Positions 33,587 through 42,426 of a DNA stretch of 64,000 nt are shown in pieces. The DNA is taken from positions 667,438 to 731,437 of the forward strand of contig JAJCZX010000030.1 of assembly GCA_029262195.1 (NCBI GenBank). Direction: 5' to 3'. A model generated the notes under the pieces. The model ran no database searches, was not told the origin of the DNA, and saw only the letters and a program-made list of their open reading frames with translations. Positions within the stretch are counted from its first letter, which is position 1; each line of letters begins with the position of its first letter. The translations under genes were made by a program, and so were the position numbers. The stretch is from Gemmatimonadota bacterium. GTDB taxonomy: Bacteria; Gemmatimonadota; Gemmatimonadetes; Gemmatimonadales; GWC2-71-9.

Positions 33587-34189
33587 ATGATTGCTCATCC
33601 CGGAGGGTTTTTCGTAGCCTTCATAGCCTGGACCCTCATGATGTCTGCCATGATGTTGCCGAGTTATGTGCCCTGGATGCGTGTACATGCGCGGGTGGCC
33701 GTCGAGGACGAGCGCAATCCGGTTCTGGCAACCGCGCAGCTCCTTTCAGGCTACCTCACAGCGTGGGCCCTCTACTCCGGGGTCGGCGCGGCCCTTCAAA
33801 CCTGGCTTCAGACGCAGACCGTGCTGGGCCCCGAACTCAAACTCACCGGTGCCGCGGCCAGCCTGGTCCTAATTGCCATCGGCGCCTTCCAGTTCGCGCC
33901 GCTGAAAGAGGCCTGCCTCTCAAAGTGCCGCAATCCTATTTCCTTCCTGCTGAACAAATCGCACAACGGTAAGGTCAACTCTTACAAACTGGGATTGAGA
34001 CAGGGTGCCTTTTGCGTTGGCTGCTGCTGGGCCCTCATGGCGTTGGGCTTCGTAGTCGGTGTTATGAACGTCTGGTGGATAGTGATGTTGACCGTCCTGG
34101 TGACGATTGAAAAGCTTGCGGCTCGAGGAAAGCAGATCGGAAAATTGGCCGGGGTGGTACTGATCGTTTGGGGGACGGTGGGGATATAA
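33587..34189 (+). CDS. DUF2182 integral membrane protein
   Basis: From ATG 33587 the product has 200 residues and about five membrane helices: FFVAFIAWTLMMSAMMLPS, a second near LLSGYLTAWALYSGV, a third near AAASLVLIAIGAFQFAPL, then AFCVGCCWALMALGFVVGVMN and a last near the C-terminus. The MSAMMLP motif, the Cys pair in CLSKCRNP and GAFCVGCCW are typical of this predicted metal-binding family. Family members usually have one more N-terminal helix; here the frame upstream to 33431 overlaps DUF1326 and is proline/serine-rich repeat DNA, so the protein may be naturally shorter. It forms an operon with the DUF1326 gene. Confidence 0.8.
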   Translation: MIAHPGGFFVAFIAWTLMMSAMMLPSYVPWMRVHARVAVEDERNPVLATAQLLSGYLTAWALYSGVGAALQTWLQTQTVLGPELKLTGAAASLVLIAIGAFQFAPLKEACLSKCRNPISFLLNKSHNGKVNSYKLGLRQGAFCVGCCWALMALGFVVGVMNVWWIVMLTVLVTIEKLAARGKQIGKLAGVVLIVWGTVGI

Positions 34190-34300
34190 AAATCGGGAAT
34201 CGGGAATCGGGACGCGGGAAGTGGGAAGCGCAAGACTACCTGGAGCGGGAAGGGAGCGAGCAGGCCGGAGCAAACCGCTCCCACCTCCCCACTCCCTGCT
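34190..34300. repeat. Short-repeat intergenic segment between convergent genes
   Basis: AATCGGG/CGGGAAG-type repeats (34191-34230) are followed by GGAGCGGGAAGGGAGCGAGC and a complementary CCGCTCCCACCTCCCC...CCTGCTC, so the segment can fold into a hairpin between the DUF2182 (+) and choice-of-anchor-B (-) stops. It may act as a bidirectional terminator. Confidence 0.45.
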
Positions 34301-34310
34301 CACTATTGTT

Positions 34311-36767
34311 TTACGGTACCAGTTGTTCTTCGCGCTGCTTGAGCATGAACAGTCCTTCGCGCATGCTGGTCACAACGATGGTTCCGCTTTCGAAGTACGG
34401 ATAGTTACTGAAAGCGCCGGCAAATCCAGGGGCATCCAGACCCAACGGTACGGTGTCGAAGTGGCCGACCTCTCTCGGATTCTCAGGATCGCGCACATCG
34501 ATGATCCGTAACCCGCTGACGTAGTTGGCCTGATACATATAGTTGCCTTTTACGTAGAGATTGTGATCGGTTGCTCCGGTTTCGCCCATGTACTCTTTCA
34601 GCAAAATGGGGTCATCGAGGTCCTCGATATCCCAAACCAGTGTTCTCGTTTTCTCGACGCCACTCAACTCATCCAACTCGTCGTTGAGGAAGAAGAAACG
34701 GTGATCGTCTGAGATCCACCCCTGGTGTGAGTACGCGACGCTGGGGTACGTGGCGTTAGAAACGGCGACGGTGCTGTCCTTATTGGTCACATCGGCGATA
34801 CTGAGGGCCGTTTCGTTAGCTCCGAAACAGATCTCCCGACCCTGGTATTCCTCATCGGGCCCGGCGTAGAGGAGGCATTGAGCATCGTGCGAGTAACCGG
34901 TGTTCTGTCGACCCGTCGCCATATCCTGAAAACATCCGGCGAACGTTGGGTTGGTGGGCTCGCGAATATCGACCATGTGGAGTCCGCCGCCGCAGGTGGT
35001 ACCACCGCCGCTGGCTCCTACAACATAGGCGAAGCCGGTTTCCTCATTGATCACGATGTTGTGGGCGCTGTTGATTTCTGAGTAATGCGCGGTTTCCTCG
35101 AAGGTCACCGGATTACTACCGTCGAGCCCCCTCAATTGAGTGAGGTCGAAAATCTGGATCCCGTGAGCACCCGCGTTGTCGGCCACAATGTATGCGTGGT
35201 TGGCATACACTTTCATGTCCCGCCAGAGGTTGGCGTTGGCACCTTCGGTCAGCGGAAGGTCGCCTACATACACCGGGTTGGCAGGGTCGCTGATGTCCAC
35301 AAACGACGTGCCATCGAAGCGACCGGCGATTACCCATTCTTTGCCAGTTTGAGAGTCGGTCCACCCCCATACATCGTTCATCATGATGCCGCGCTCGCCA
35401 CCAATGTCATCGACGGGCATGAAGGAAACCAGCTCTACGTCGGAACAATTGAAAGCGCCGGCGGTTCCGTCCTCCGCGCAATCGATCTGCTCTCCGTTGA
35501 CTGCCACCAGTGACTCATCAATGTCGAACACTGAACTGGTACGAGTCCACTCACCACCGGCTCCACGCTCATATACGTGCGCCAGTCCCTCAAAAAATTT
35601 ATCGCCTGGAGACCCGGCTACGGCAACAGTTCCTCCAGCGGCCATCGCAATGCCAGCCCCTCCGATAAAACCAACCGATTGCGGAGTCTGAACCGCCTGC
35701 AGCTCAGACCACTGGCCCGAATCGTCCATACGGAAAATATAGAATCCGCCGCTCAGTCCGTTGATAAGGGGAGCACCGAGGAAAAGATCAGAGCCAGCAC
35801 GTGCGAGACCGAAACCCAGGCCAGCCGGAGGAGCGACTCCCGCGGGGGAGAGGAAATCTGTCTCCGTCCAATTGCCCGCATCGTCACGGCTGAAGGCAAC
35901 CGCGCCACCTACGAACCCACTGGAGATCGGAGCGCCAAGAAGGGCGTCATTTTCTCCAAGATTAACTGAAGTTCCCATGCTTCTTACCCGAGCGTCGCCT
36001 GAGACCATACGGGCCTCCTGATCCCAGGAACCATCATTGTTTCGGTACACATAGGCGGCACCCGGAACGTCGACCGGGGGACCACCGGCAAAGCCGATCG
36101 CCGTGCCCGGCGCGCCGATCAAAACCCCGTCGTCGTTGATTGAAAGAGATGCTCCAAAGCGCTCTCCCGCTTCGCCACCTTCGAGCTTTGCAGCCACCCG
36201 CCAGGCGTTGCCGCTCATGTCACGTCGAAAGACGTAAACCGAGCCGGCTTCGCCCTGATCGGGAGCACCGACCATAAGCGTGCCGCCGCCGACTGTAACG
36301 CTGGTGCCAAAGGAATCCCCTTGAGTCAGGTCATCGGGCTGAAGGCGGGCGACCTGGGCCCACTGGAGATCAGAGCCACGGTGAAATACAAGGACTGCGC
36401 CTTTGCCGCCATCGGTGGAAGGAGCAGCAACAGCGAGGACATCTCCTTCAACCGCCAGCGCGCTTCCGAAACCCTCACCGACCGAGGGCTCGTCCGTTAC
36501 GATCACATCAGATTCGGTCCAACCATGTGCAGCACCGCGCCGAAAAACGTGGACTGTGCCGAGCTGTGACGCGGGCGAGGGGAAAAACGAAACGACACCG
36601 GGACGTCCTACAAAGACTTCGTCGCCGAACACAGCCACAGCAGATCCGAAGCCCGTAATTCGCAAATTCGCCGTACCGTCGGCTGTGGATTGGGCATCCA
36701 AGGAAGCTGGCGCGGCCAGGGCCATGCCCAGAATAACAGGAAAGACCTTACGAAAAGATACGTTCAT
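34311..36767 (-). CDS. Choice-of-anchor B family secreted protein with FG-GAP-like repeats
   Basis: From ATG 36767 (GGAG 8 nt upstream) the protein has 818 residues and a signal peptide ending near LDAQS. The N-terminal half (about 30-400) repeats GFGSAVAV..VFVGRP/GAPG units like FG-GAP beta-propeller blades. The C-terminal half holds LVIVD-type repeats (FVDISDPANPVYVGDLP, MVDIREPTNPTFAGCF, LRIIDVRDPENPREVGHF) of the choice-of-anchor B family. The end, FMLKQREEQLVP, has no known anchor. The frame upstream to 36947 lacks signal-peptide features and is excluded. It is an extracellular or surface protein of unknown role, paralogous to 38756-41113. Confidence 0.83.
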   Translation of the reverse strand: MNVSFRKVFPVILGMALAAPASLDAQSTADGTANLRITGFGSAVAVFGDEVFVGRPGVVSFFPSPASQLGTVHVFRRGAAHGWTESDVIVTDEPSVGEGFGSALAVEGDVLAVAAPSTDGGKGAVLVFHRGSDLQWAQVARLQPDDLTQGDSFGTSVTVGGGTLMVGAPDQGEAGSVYVFRRDMSGNAWRVAAKLEGGEAGERFGASLSINDDGVLIGAPGTAIGFAGGPPVDVPGAAYVYRNNDGSWDQEARMVSGDARVRSMGTSVNLGENDALLGAPISSGFVGGAVAFSRDDAGNWTETDFLSPAGVAPPAGLGFGLARAGSDLFLGAPLINGLSGGFYIFRMDDSGQWSELQAVQTPQSVGFIGGAGIAMAAGGTVAVAGSPGDKFFEGLAHVYERGAGGEWTRTSSVFDIDESLVAVNGEQIDCAEDGTAGAFNCSDVELVSFMPVDDIGGERGIMMNDVWGWTDSQTGKEWVIAGRFDGTSFVDISDPANPVYVGDLPLTEGANANLWRDMKVYANHAYIVADNAGAHGIQIFDLTQLRGLDGSNPVTFEETAHYSEINSAHNIVINEETGFAYVVGASGGGTTCGGGLHMVDIREPTNPTFAGCFQDMATGRQNTGYSHDAQCLLYAGPDEEYQGREICFGANETALSIADVTNKDSTVAVSNATYPSVAYSHQGWISDDHRFFFLNDELDELSGVEKTRTLVWDIEDLDDPILLKEYMGETGATDHNLYVKGNYMYQANYVSGLRIIDVRDPENPREVGHFDTVPLGLDAPGFAGAFSNYPYFESGTIVVTSMREGLFMLKQREEQLVP

Positions 36768-37085
36768 GAAGCTACTCCAAGATTTTTTGGGTCTACTAAT
36801 ATAGCCGTTTTGGTACGAAATCGGCACGGGTGCATCCGCCGAATCTGAACCATGTTGCAACCACTTCTTCACATTCCAGCAACGAATTGGACGGTACGAT
36901 AGTATAGAAATGGTCGGTGCAAAATTGGGAGTCGGAGAAGAGACCAAATGGACTCGGAGTCAGATTCTTAGGATAGAGGAAAAATTCACGGGAATTTTTC
37001 CGCGATTCGATGGAGCGTCGTCCGCACCCTTTGACTGAAGCCAGACCTCCCAATAGTTTTACGTAGCCCAGCGGAGGATGATAGG
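36768..37085. other. Divergent promoter region
   Basis: This 318-bp gap separates the divergent choice-of-anchor-B and PCYCGC genes. A TATATT box (minus strand, about 36799-36804) could be the -10 of the former. No gene, RNA or clear operator is seen. Confidence 0.4.
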
Positions 37086-37514
37086 ATGAAAAGCAAAAAA
37101 CAATCGAGGCGCAGCTTTGTTGCGGCCTTTTCCACAGTCGCAGTCAGCGTCGCGTTTAGACCAATCGGCCATTGTGGTGAAGCGAAGCCAGGTACCAGAA
37201 GCGATCACCCGACTCCGCGCCCGGGCGTCGACGCTTCACATGTCCTTAGCGAAGAAGTTCTGGCGAATTATCCCGACGCCAAGTCAGCTTACGAAGGCAT
37301 AAGGCAGATCCCCCAAATAGCCGACGGGATTCGCTGCCACTGCGGATGCAAAGACATCCCCGGATATTATTCCCTCCTCACCTGTTACGAGGAAGGGATG
37401 ATGGCAACAATGTGTGAGATTTGCCAGGGACAGGGACGACTCGCGTTTCGTCTCCACAACTCCGGCAGAACTCTAGACCAGATCCGTGCTGCGATAGACG
37501 CCCGCTACGCCTAA
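37086..37514 (+). CDS. PCYCGC-type cysteine protein with Tat-like signal
   Basis: The 142-residue protein begins with KQSRRSFVAAF, a twin-arginine-like motif followed by a hydrophobic stretch, then contains C84-H-C-G-C88 in IRCHCGCKD plus C100, C110 and C113 (YEEGMMATMCEICQ), matching the PCYCGC motif family. The cysteines probably bind a metal or cluster after export in folded form. ATG 37086 is preceded by GGAGG 9 nt upstream. It lies 42 nt before a DUF2911 gene on the same strand and between two choice-of-anchor-B genes, so it may belong to a secreted-protein group. Function unknown. Confidence 0.75.
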   Translation: MKSKKQSRRSFVAAFSTVAVSVAFRPIGHCGEAKPGTRSDHPTPRPGVDASHVLSEEVLANYPDAKSAYEGIRQIPQIADGIRCHCGCKDIPGYYSLLTCYEEGMMATMCEICQGQGRLAFRLHNSGRTLDQIRAAIDARYA

Positions 37515-37556
37515 TACAAAAATCAGTTGGTCCCCCAACCCTGGATTGGAGTCCCG

Positions 37557-38456
37557 ATGAAATTTCCCCTGCCCGCCTGTTTGCTCTTTGTCACTGCGGT
37601 TTTCCTAACCGGGCCCTCGACTGCTACGGCTCAAGTTCGCGCCAGCGAATTCGCCACTATTTCTCAGGTCATTGATGGAACCACGATGACAGTCGAGTAT
37701 TCCCGACCGCGGGTCAGAGGACGTGACACCATTTTTGGCGGACCCGTCTACTGGGGTGAAGTTTGGACACCGGGGGCCAATTGGGCTACCACGCTGGAAA
37801 TCGACAAAGACGTCGAAATTGACAGTTACGAGTTAACCGCAGGGAAATATTCTTTGTGGCTGGTCGTTCAGCCCGAAGGTTGGACCGTTGTTCTGGACCC
37901 GAATCACCGGCTGTTTCATACGGTAAGGCCCGAAGAAAACGCACGGCAGATTCGTTATCCAATTCAGCCTCAAGAAGGGCCGTTCACTGAGGCCCTTACG
38001 TTCACCTTTACTGAACTTTCGCCGCGTGGCGCTACCCTGGCCATGAACTGGCAGAACACATACGTGCCGCTGGAAATAAAGGTGCGGAGTTCGCGGGAAT
38101 TGACTGTCGCCGCCGATGTGGCTGAGAAGTACGTGGGGTCCTACGCGATGTCCTGGAGCGATGAACTCGCTCGCGAATTCGAGACACAGAAGGACATAAA
38201 CTTCGAAATCGTTTACGAAAACGCATCCTTGGTCGGCCGAATGGATCCGCCGCCCTTTCCCGACTGGTCAGACCTGATGCTGCTGACCCTGGCCGAAGAC
38301 TGGTTCACACCCGCAGCGCTTCAGAACGGCGAAATTTTCGATGTCGTTTCGGATCTAGTTTTTGAATTCGGCATGACAGACGGAATGATTACGGGTTTTG
38401 AAATCCGCGCGGGTGGAGACGACCTGCTGGCCACCGCCACGAAAAACCAACAGTAG
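37557..38456 (+). CDS. DUF2911 secreted protein
   Basis: From ATG 37557 (GGAG 5 nt upstream) this 299-residue protein has a signal peptide ending TATAQ and the DUF2911 core: VEYSRPRVRGRDTIFGG, VWTPGANWATTLEIDKDVEI, GKYSLWLVVQPEGWTVVLD. The C-terminal third (about 190-299) is a separate beta-rich module (AEKYVGSYAMSW). DUF2911 proteins are abundant in Bacteroidota and Gemmatimonadota and lack a known function. It follows the PCYCGC-type gene by 42 nt and may be co-transcribed with it. The open frame to 37527 is not used because it adds no signal-peptide sense. Confidence 0.85.
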   Translation: MKFPLPACLLFVTAVFLTGPSTATAQVRASEFATISQVIDGTTMTVEYSRPRVRGRDTIFGGPVYWGEVWTPGANWATTLEIDKDVEIDSYELTAGKYSLWLVVQPEGWTVVLDPNHRLFHTVRPEENARQIRYPIQPQEGPFTEALTFTFTELSPRGATLAMNWQNTYVPLEIKVRSSRELTVAADVAEKYVGSYAMSWSDELAREFETQKDINFEIVYENASLVGRMDPPPFPDWSDLMLLTLAEDWFTPAALQNGEIFDVVSDLVFEFGMTDGMITGFEIRAGGDDLLATATKNQQ

Positions 38457-38681
38457 TCACGTGCGGGAAACAATGCCGGAGTGGATTTTGATTCGCTCCG
38501 AGCCGTCACCCTTGACGTAAGACGTAAGCATCTTCAATTCGTTGACCACATCGGTGGCGGAACCGTCTCCGATGTAGGTGCAGTCGCTAACCTCCCGGAA
38601 CCCCCGGCGGGTTAGAACAGCTCGCGAGTCAATAGCGAATTGAGGCGAGTCTTGAGCTTCGACTACGACGATACTGGGCAT
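38457..38681 (-). CDS. Small hypothetical protein
   Basis: A 74-codon frame from ATG 38681 encodes a soluble, mixed-composition protein (MPSIVVVEAQDSPQFAIDS...). I do not recognise it. It has no Shine-Dalgarno because the repeat hairpin 38687-38746 abuts it, and it lies 70 nt downstream of the choice-of-anchor-B gene on the same strand, abutting the convergent DUF2911 stop. It could be a short real gene, a fragment of a lost gene, or chance. Nothing else occupies this gap. Confidence 0.3.
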   Translation of the reverse strand: MPSIVVVEAQDSPQFAIDSRAVLTRRGFREVSDCTYIGDGSATDVVNELKMLTSYVKGDGSERIKIHSGIVSRT

Positions 38682-38686
38682 GGACA

Positions 38687-38746
38687 AAGTCGGGAAGTCG
38701 GGAGGTCGGGAAGTGAGGCGGCTGGCCCCTCCCGACTTCCCGACTT
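38687..38746. terminator. Perfect 19-bp inverted repeat of GTCGGGAA units
   Basis: AAGTCGGGAAGTCGGGAGG (38687-38705) pairs perfectly with CCTCCCGACTTCCCGACTT (38728-38746) over a 22-nt loop. Each arm is itself two repeats of an 8-bp unit. It lies 10 nt from the stop of the choice-of-anchor-B gene and may act as its terminator; no U-tract. Confidence 0.6.
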
Positions 38747-38755
38747 CCCTTCTCC

Positions 38756-41113
38756 CTACGGTACCAGATTTTCTCTTTTGCGGAGCAGGAATATTCCAGC
38801 ATTCCCGCCATTGACGGCGATAACACCACTTTCGAAATACGGATAATTACTCCAACTTGAACAGCACGGCGCTCCCTCTGGCTGCATGTCGAAGTAGCCG
38901 ACCTCCACAAGATTCTCGGGATCAGAGATATCAATTATCCTCAAGCCAGCCCCATAGTTAGACTGGTACATGAGGTTACCTCTGACATAGAGGTTATGGT
39001 CAGTATCCATCGTTTCAGCGATGTACTCGCTAAGTAGAATAGGATCATCCAGGTCGGCGACATCCCACACCAATGTCCGGGTGCCGACTCCGCGGCCTTC
39101 ATCACCCTCATCGTTTGAGAAGAAGAAACGCTGATCGTCAGACAACCAACCCTGATGGGCATATGCGACGTTCGGGTAGCTAACATTAGAAATTGCGATC
39201 GGGTTTTCCTTGTCGGACACGTCCGAGAAACTGATCGCCGTTTCGTTTGCGCCGATGCAGATCTCCTTGTTCTGATAATCCGTGTCCGGTCCTGTGTACA
39301 TCACGCACTGGGCGTCATGACTGTAACCGGTACCACGGCGTCCAGTTTCGGTGTCAGAGAAACAACCAGCGAAAACCGGCGCAGCGGGTTCGCGGATGTC
39401 CAGCATGTGCAAACCGCCGCCACAGGTCGAACCGCCACCGCTGGCTCCAACGATATAGGCAAACCCTGCATCTTCATTGATCACGATGTTGTGCGCGCTG
39501 TGGATGCCATCGTAGTGGTAAACTTCTTCAATTGTCACGGGCTCATCACCGATTTCGCGCAACTGATTCAGGTCAACCACCTGCATACCGTGCTCGCCTG
39601 CACCATCGGCGACAATGTACGCATGGTTCTTGTAAACTTTGATGTCTCTCCAAACGCTGGTGTTCGCCCCTTCGGTCTTGGGCAGCTCGCCCAGGTAGCG
39701 CGGGTGCGACGGATCGCTGATATCCACGAAGACGGTGGCATCAATTCTCCCAGAGATAACAATTTCATGCCCCGTCTCGGGATCAGTCCAACCCCACATG
39801 TCGTTAAGCCAGATTCCGCGACCACCACCCAAATCACTGACGGGGATGAAGGAGACAAGGTCGACATCACCGCAATCCCACCCGGCGATATGGCCATCTT
39901 CATCGCAGTTGACGCGTTCGCCGGCGATTGCGTCAAGACCTTCCTGCTCGGAGGTCAGCATAGCAGCTGCGACCCAGTGATGTCCCTGTCTCTCGTAAAC
40001 CATTGCGTTGCCGCCGCCGTTGTCGCCGCCGGAAATCCCGACGACCGCCAGGTTTCCATTAACCGCAACCGCGTTACCGAACGAACCCGCGTTGGCACGA
40101 TCTTCGGGGGCGACTTTCATCACCTCGTTCATGCCGCTTTCATCTCCCCTGAAATCGTAGACCACTCGACCTCCCGGGGTGCCAATCCAAACACCATCAC
40201 CCGTAGCTGCCAGCGAACTCCCGAAACCAGCTCTTCTGGCCGCTTCGTAAGGGGCCAGATCGTTGCCCTGCTCCATCGCACCGTCAACTACCCTATAGGT
40301 AGCGACTGACCCCAATCGATTGTTCGATCCGGGCATTCCCACAAAGAGCGTGTTGTCATTAAACGCAAGGCTCGATCCGAAGCGGCTGTTCTCTTCGGAG
40401 CCCCTGCGCGGCAACAGCCCCTGGCCAACATATCTGCCGTCAACGCGGTGGAAATGGAGGGCATCTCCGGATCGACTATTTCTGCCGGGCATACCAACCA
40501 GAAGATGATCGTCTTTTGCAATTATTGCGGATCCGAATCGATCGCCATTGACGCCGTCACCGTCAGTCAGTTTTTCGGCCTGTAACCAACCATCACCCTG
40601 ACGTTCAAATACGTATACGGCTCCTGTGGAGTCATGGTTTGGCGCGCCCACAAGCGCGAGATTGTCTTTCAGAAACAACGCCGCACCAAAGGAATCACCC
40701 TCCGCACCGTCGGCAGGCCGGAGAACACCGGCGGACCGCCACTCGCCACCACCTGTCCGTGAATAGACGTAGACGACACCCGGAGATCCTGGCACCGGCG
40801 GGTTCCCGCCGATCAACATGGTGTTTTCTTCAACTGCCAACGCGCTTCCGAATCTGTCTCGGAGGGCCGGTTCGGGCGACATCAGCTGAGTGTGTTCCTG
40901 CCATTGACCTGAAGCATTCTTGCGAAAAACGTACACGATTCCGGACCTAAACAGATTGCTGGCTTCAGCAACGACCACCTCGTTGTCGCCCACTGCAACG
41001 GCGTTGCCAAAACCCTGCAGCGCCTCTTCGGAAAACGTCGTTTGAGCGCTAGCGGGAGCCGAAAGCAGCGCCAAGAATAGAGCCAGGAACAGGCCTCGAC
41101 AAAACCTTTGCAT
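38756..41113 (-). CDS. Choice-of-anchor B family secreted protein with FG-GAP-like repeats
   Basis: From ATG 41113 (GAGG 5 nt upstream; another ATG directly before is too close to it) the protein has 785 residues with a signal peptide ending APASAQ. FG-GAP-like units (GFGNAVAV, RFGSALAV, LIGGNP, LVGAPN, LVGMPG) fill the first half, and LVIVD-type repeats (FVDISDPSHPRYLGELP, MLDIREPAAPVFAGCF, LRIIDISDPENLVEVGYF) the second. It is a paralogue of 34311-36767 with the same tail, FLLRKRENLVP. Probably extracellular; role unknown. The frame upstream to 41170 has no signal peptide sense. Confidence 0.83.
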   Translation of the reverse strand: MQRFCRGLFLALFLALLSAPASAQTTFSEEALQGFGNAVAVGDNEVVVAEASNLFRSGIVYVFRKNASGQWQEHTQLMSPEPALRDRFGSALAVEENTMLIGGNPPVPGSPGVVYVYSRTGGGEWRSAGVLRPADGAEGDSFGAALFLKDNLALVGAPNHDSTGAVYVFERQGDGWLQAEKLTDGDGVNGDRFGSAIIAKDDHLLVGMPGRNSRSGDALHFHRVDGRYVGQGLLPRRGSEENSRFGSSLAFNDNTLFVGMPGSNNRLGSVATYRVVDGAMEQGNDLAPYEAARRAGFGSSLAATGDGVWIGTPGGRVVYDFRGDESGMNEVMKVAPEDRANAGSFGNAVAVNGNLAVVGISGGDNGGGNAMVYERQGHHWVAAAMLTSEQEGLDAIAGERVNCDEDGHIAGWDCGDVDLVSFIPVSDLGGGRGIWLNDMWGWTDPETGHEIVISGRIDATVFVDISDPSHPRYLGELPKTEGANTSVWRDIKVYKNHAYIVADGAGEHGMQVVDLNQLREIGDEPVTIEEVYHYDGIHSAHNIVINEDAGFAYIVGASGGGSTCGGGLHMLDIREPAAPVFAGCFSDTETGRRGTGYSHDAQCVMYTGPDTDYQNKEICIGANETAISFSDVSDKENPIAISNVSYPNVAYAHQGWLSDDQRFFFSNDEGDEGRGVGTRTLVWDVADLDDPILLSEYIAETMDTDHNLYVRGNLMYQSNYGAGLRIIDISDPENLVEVGYFDMQPEGAPCCSSWSNYPYFESGVIAVNGGNAGIFLLRKRENLVP

Positions 41114-41170
41114 CATTACCTCGCGGTGTGTGTGATGGGCTGAAAACTTCAGCCAAAGAATATGCGACAA

Positions 41171-41327
41171 GAAACTAAGGTCGGGAAGTCGGGAAGTCGG
41201 GACGGACGAAGGGCGACGGCTATTTTGTTACAGAGTGGAACAAAACGCCGGTCGGAACGGTCCGTGTTAACCCGTCCATTCAGTCCTGTTCCGTCCGTTC
41301 CGTCATGTTCCGAACCGTTCTGTCCCT
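41171..41327. repeat. Short-repeat intergenic segment
   Basis: GGTCGGGAAGTCGGGAAGTCGGGACGGACG-type 8-bp repeats (from 41179) are followed by GAACGG/CCGTCC/GTTCCGTC repeats (41255-41325) of mixed orientation. It separates the choice-of-anchor-B promoter from the end of the DUF1579-like gene. No gene is supported. Confidence 0.7.
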
Positions 41328-42308
41328 CTACCTCCGTTCGAACCTTATCTCCCGCCCACCAACTATTCTTGTGATATGATCGGCGTCGGCACCAGGAACC
41401 AGACGAACCACCTCGGTGCCGGATTCGTCATTGAGAGCCAATTGGGCACCATCGGCCTGGCCGTGCCAGACATCGAACCCGTCGCCGCCATCAAGATGGT
41501 ACATGGTCCAGCGTCCGGCTCCGGTTTCGTAACCGAGCACGGTAAACGCGTTGGTGCCGTTGTCGCCGGTGATGAATTCCATGATGGCACATCCATCCAC
41601 AATTGGAGTGGCCTCGATGCTGAATTTCGGACCTTCGGAATTCTGAGAAACCCAATTGCCGATCAGGAAATTGCCTGCCTTGTAGTTGTCCTCGGTGCAT
41701 CGAGCCGTCTCATGCGTTCCGTACATCGGGACGTTGAACAACGGGTTGCTCATGGGGTGACGTTTTTTGAACTCCATGATCCAGGCTGTACGCCACGTTT
41801 GACCGCCGTCGAAGGAGGTTCCGTCATTCCAGCGGAAAGAATCCGGACCGATGTCGGCAAAGCTGTAGCGGGTGGTCTGGGTACGCCCGTCAGAGGTCTG
41901 TCCTTCTTGAATAAAATCGCCGCGACCGTGCGTGAAGACACCTTCGAGCGTACCGAACCCGGCTCTGTTTTGTTGGGGCCAGTTGAGAACCAACACCCAT
42001 TTTTCCTTTGCCGGATCGTAGCTTCGAACCGAAAAACCTCGGATATGGCTATTCCCCAGGTAACCATCCCACAATTCTACAACTCCACAACCTCCTGCAA
42101 CCGGGAAAACGCGGTTTGTTGCCGAGCCAGTGTTAAGCCAACTGCCATCTTCCTGTAAACGGAGGTTGTCGAGGTCCCACTCACCGATCCAAAAATCGAA
42201 CTCCCGGTAGTGACCTTCCTGGCATGCTGCCTGGGCTGATGCCTGGGTGGTCGTGATTCCAAAGAGAAAAGGCATGATCGCTAGGGATCGAAGAACATTC
42301 CGTGACAT
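41328..42308 (-). CDS. DUF1579-like secreted protein, duplicated domain
   Basis: From ATG 42308 the protein has 326 residues with a signal peptide ending ASAQA. Two related halves begin YREFDFWIGEWDL and AGNFLIGNWVS, the start pattern of DUF1579-type beta-barrel domains that bind small hydrophobic molecules or are of unknown role. The second half ends VVRLVPGADADHITRIVGGREIRFERR, the usual family finish. Upstream codons to 42395 lack a signal-peptide pattern. It is not clearly in an operon: the anti-sigma gene ends 118 nt upstream. Function unknown. Confidence 0.75.
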   Translation of the reverse strand: MSRNVLRSLAIMPFLFGITTTQASAQAACQEGHYREFDFWIGEWDLDNLRLQEDGSWLNTGSATNRVFPVAGGCGVVELWDGYLGNSHIRGFSVRSYDPAKEKWVLVLNWPQQNRAGFGTLEGVFTHGRGDFIQEGQTSDGRTQTTRYSFADIGPDSFRWNDGTSFDGGQTWRTAWIMEFKKRHPMSNPLFNVPMYGTHETARCTEDNYKAGNFLIGNWVSQNSEGPKFSIEATPIVDGCAIMEFITGDNGTNAFTVLGYETGAGRWTMYHLDGGDGFDVWHGQADGAQLALNDESGTEVVRLVPGADADHITRIVGGREIRFERR

Positions 42309-42426
42309 CCGCAAGGTGCTCCCGTTTGGGCCGCCAAGGCCGTTTGAGACGATACATCGTAACTCGATACACCGGGGATACACCGAAGCAGCCACCGGGT
42401 TTCATCCCAAAAATGCTAAACGCCTG

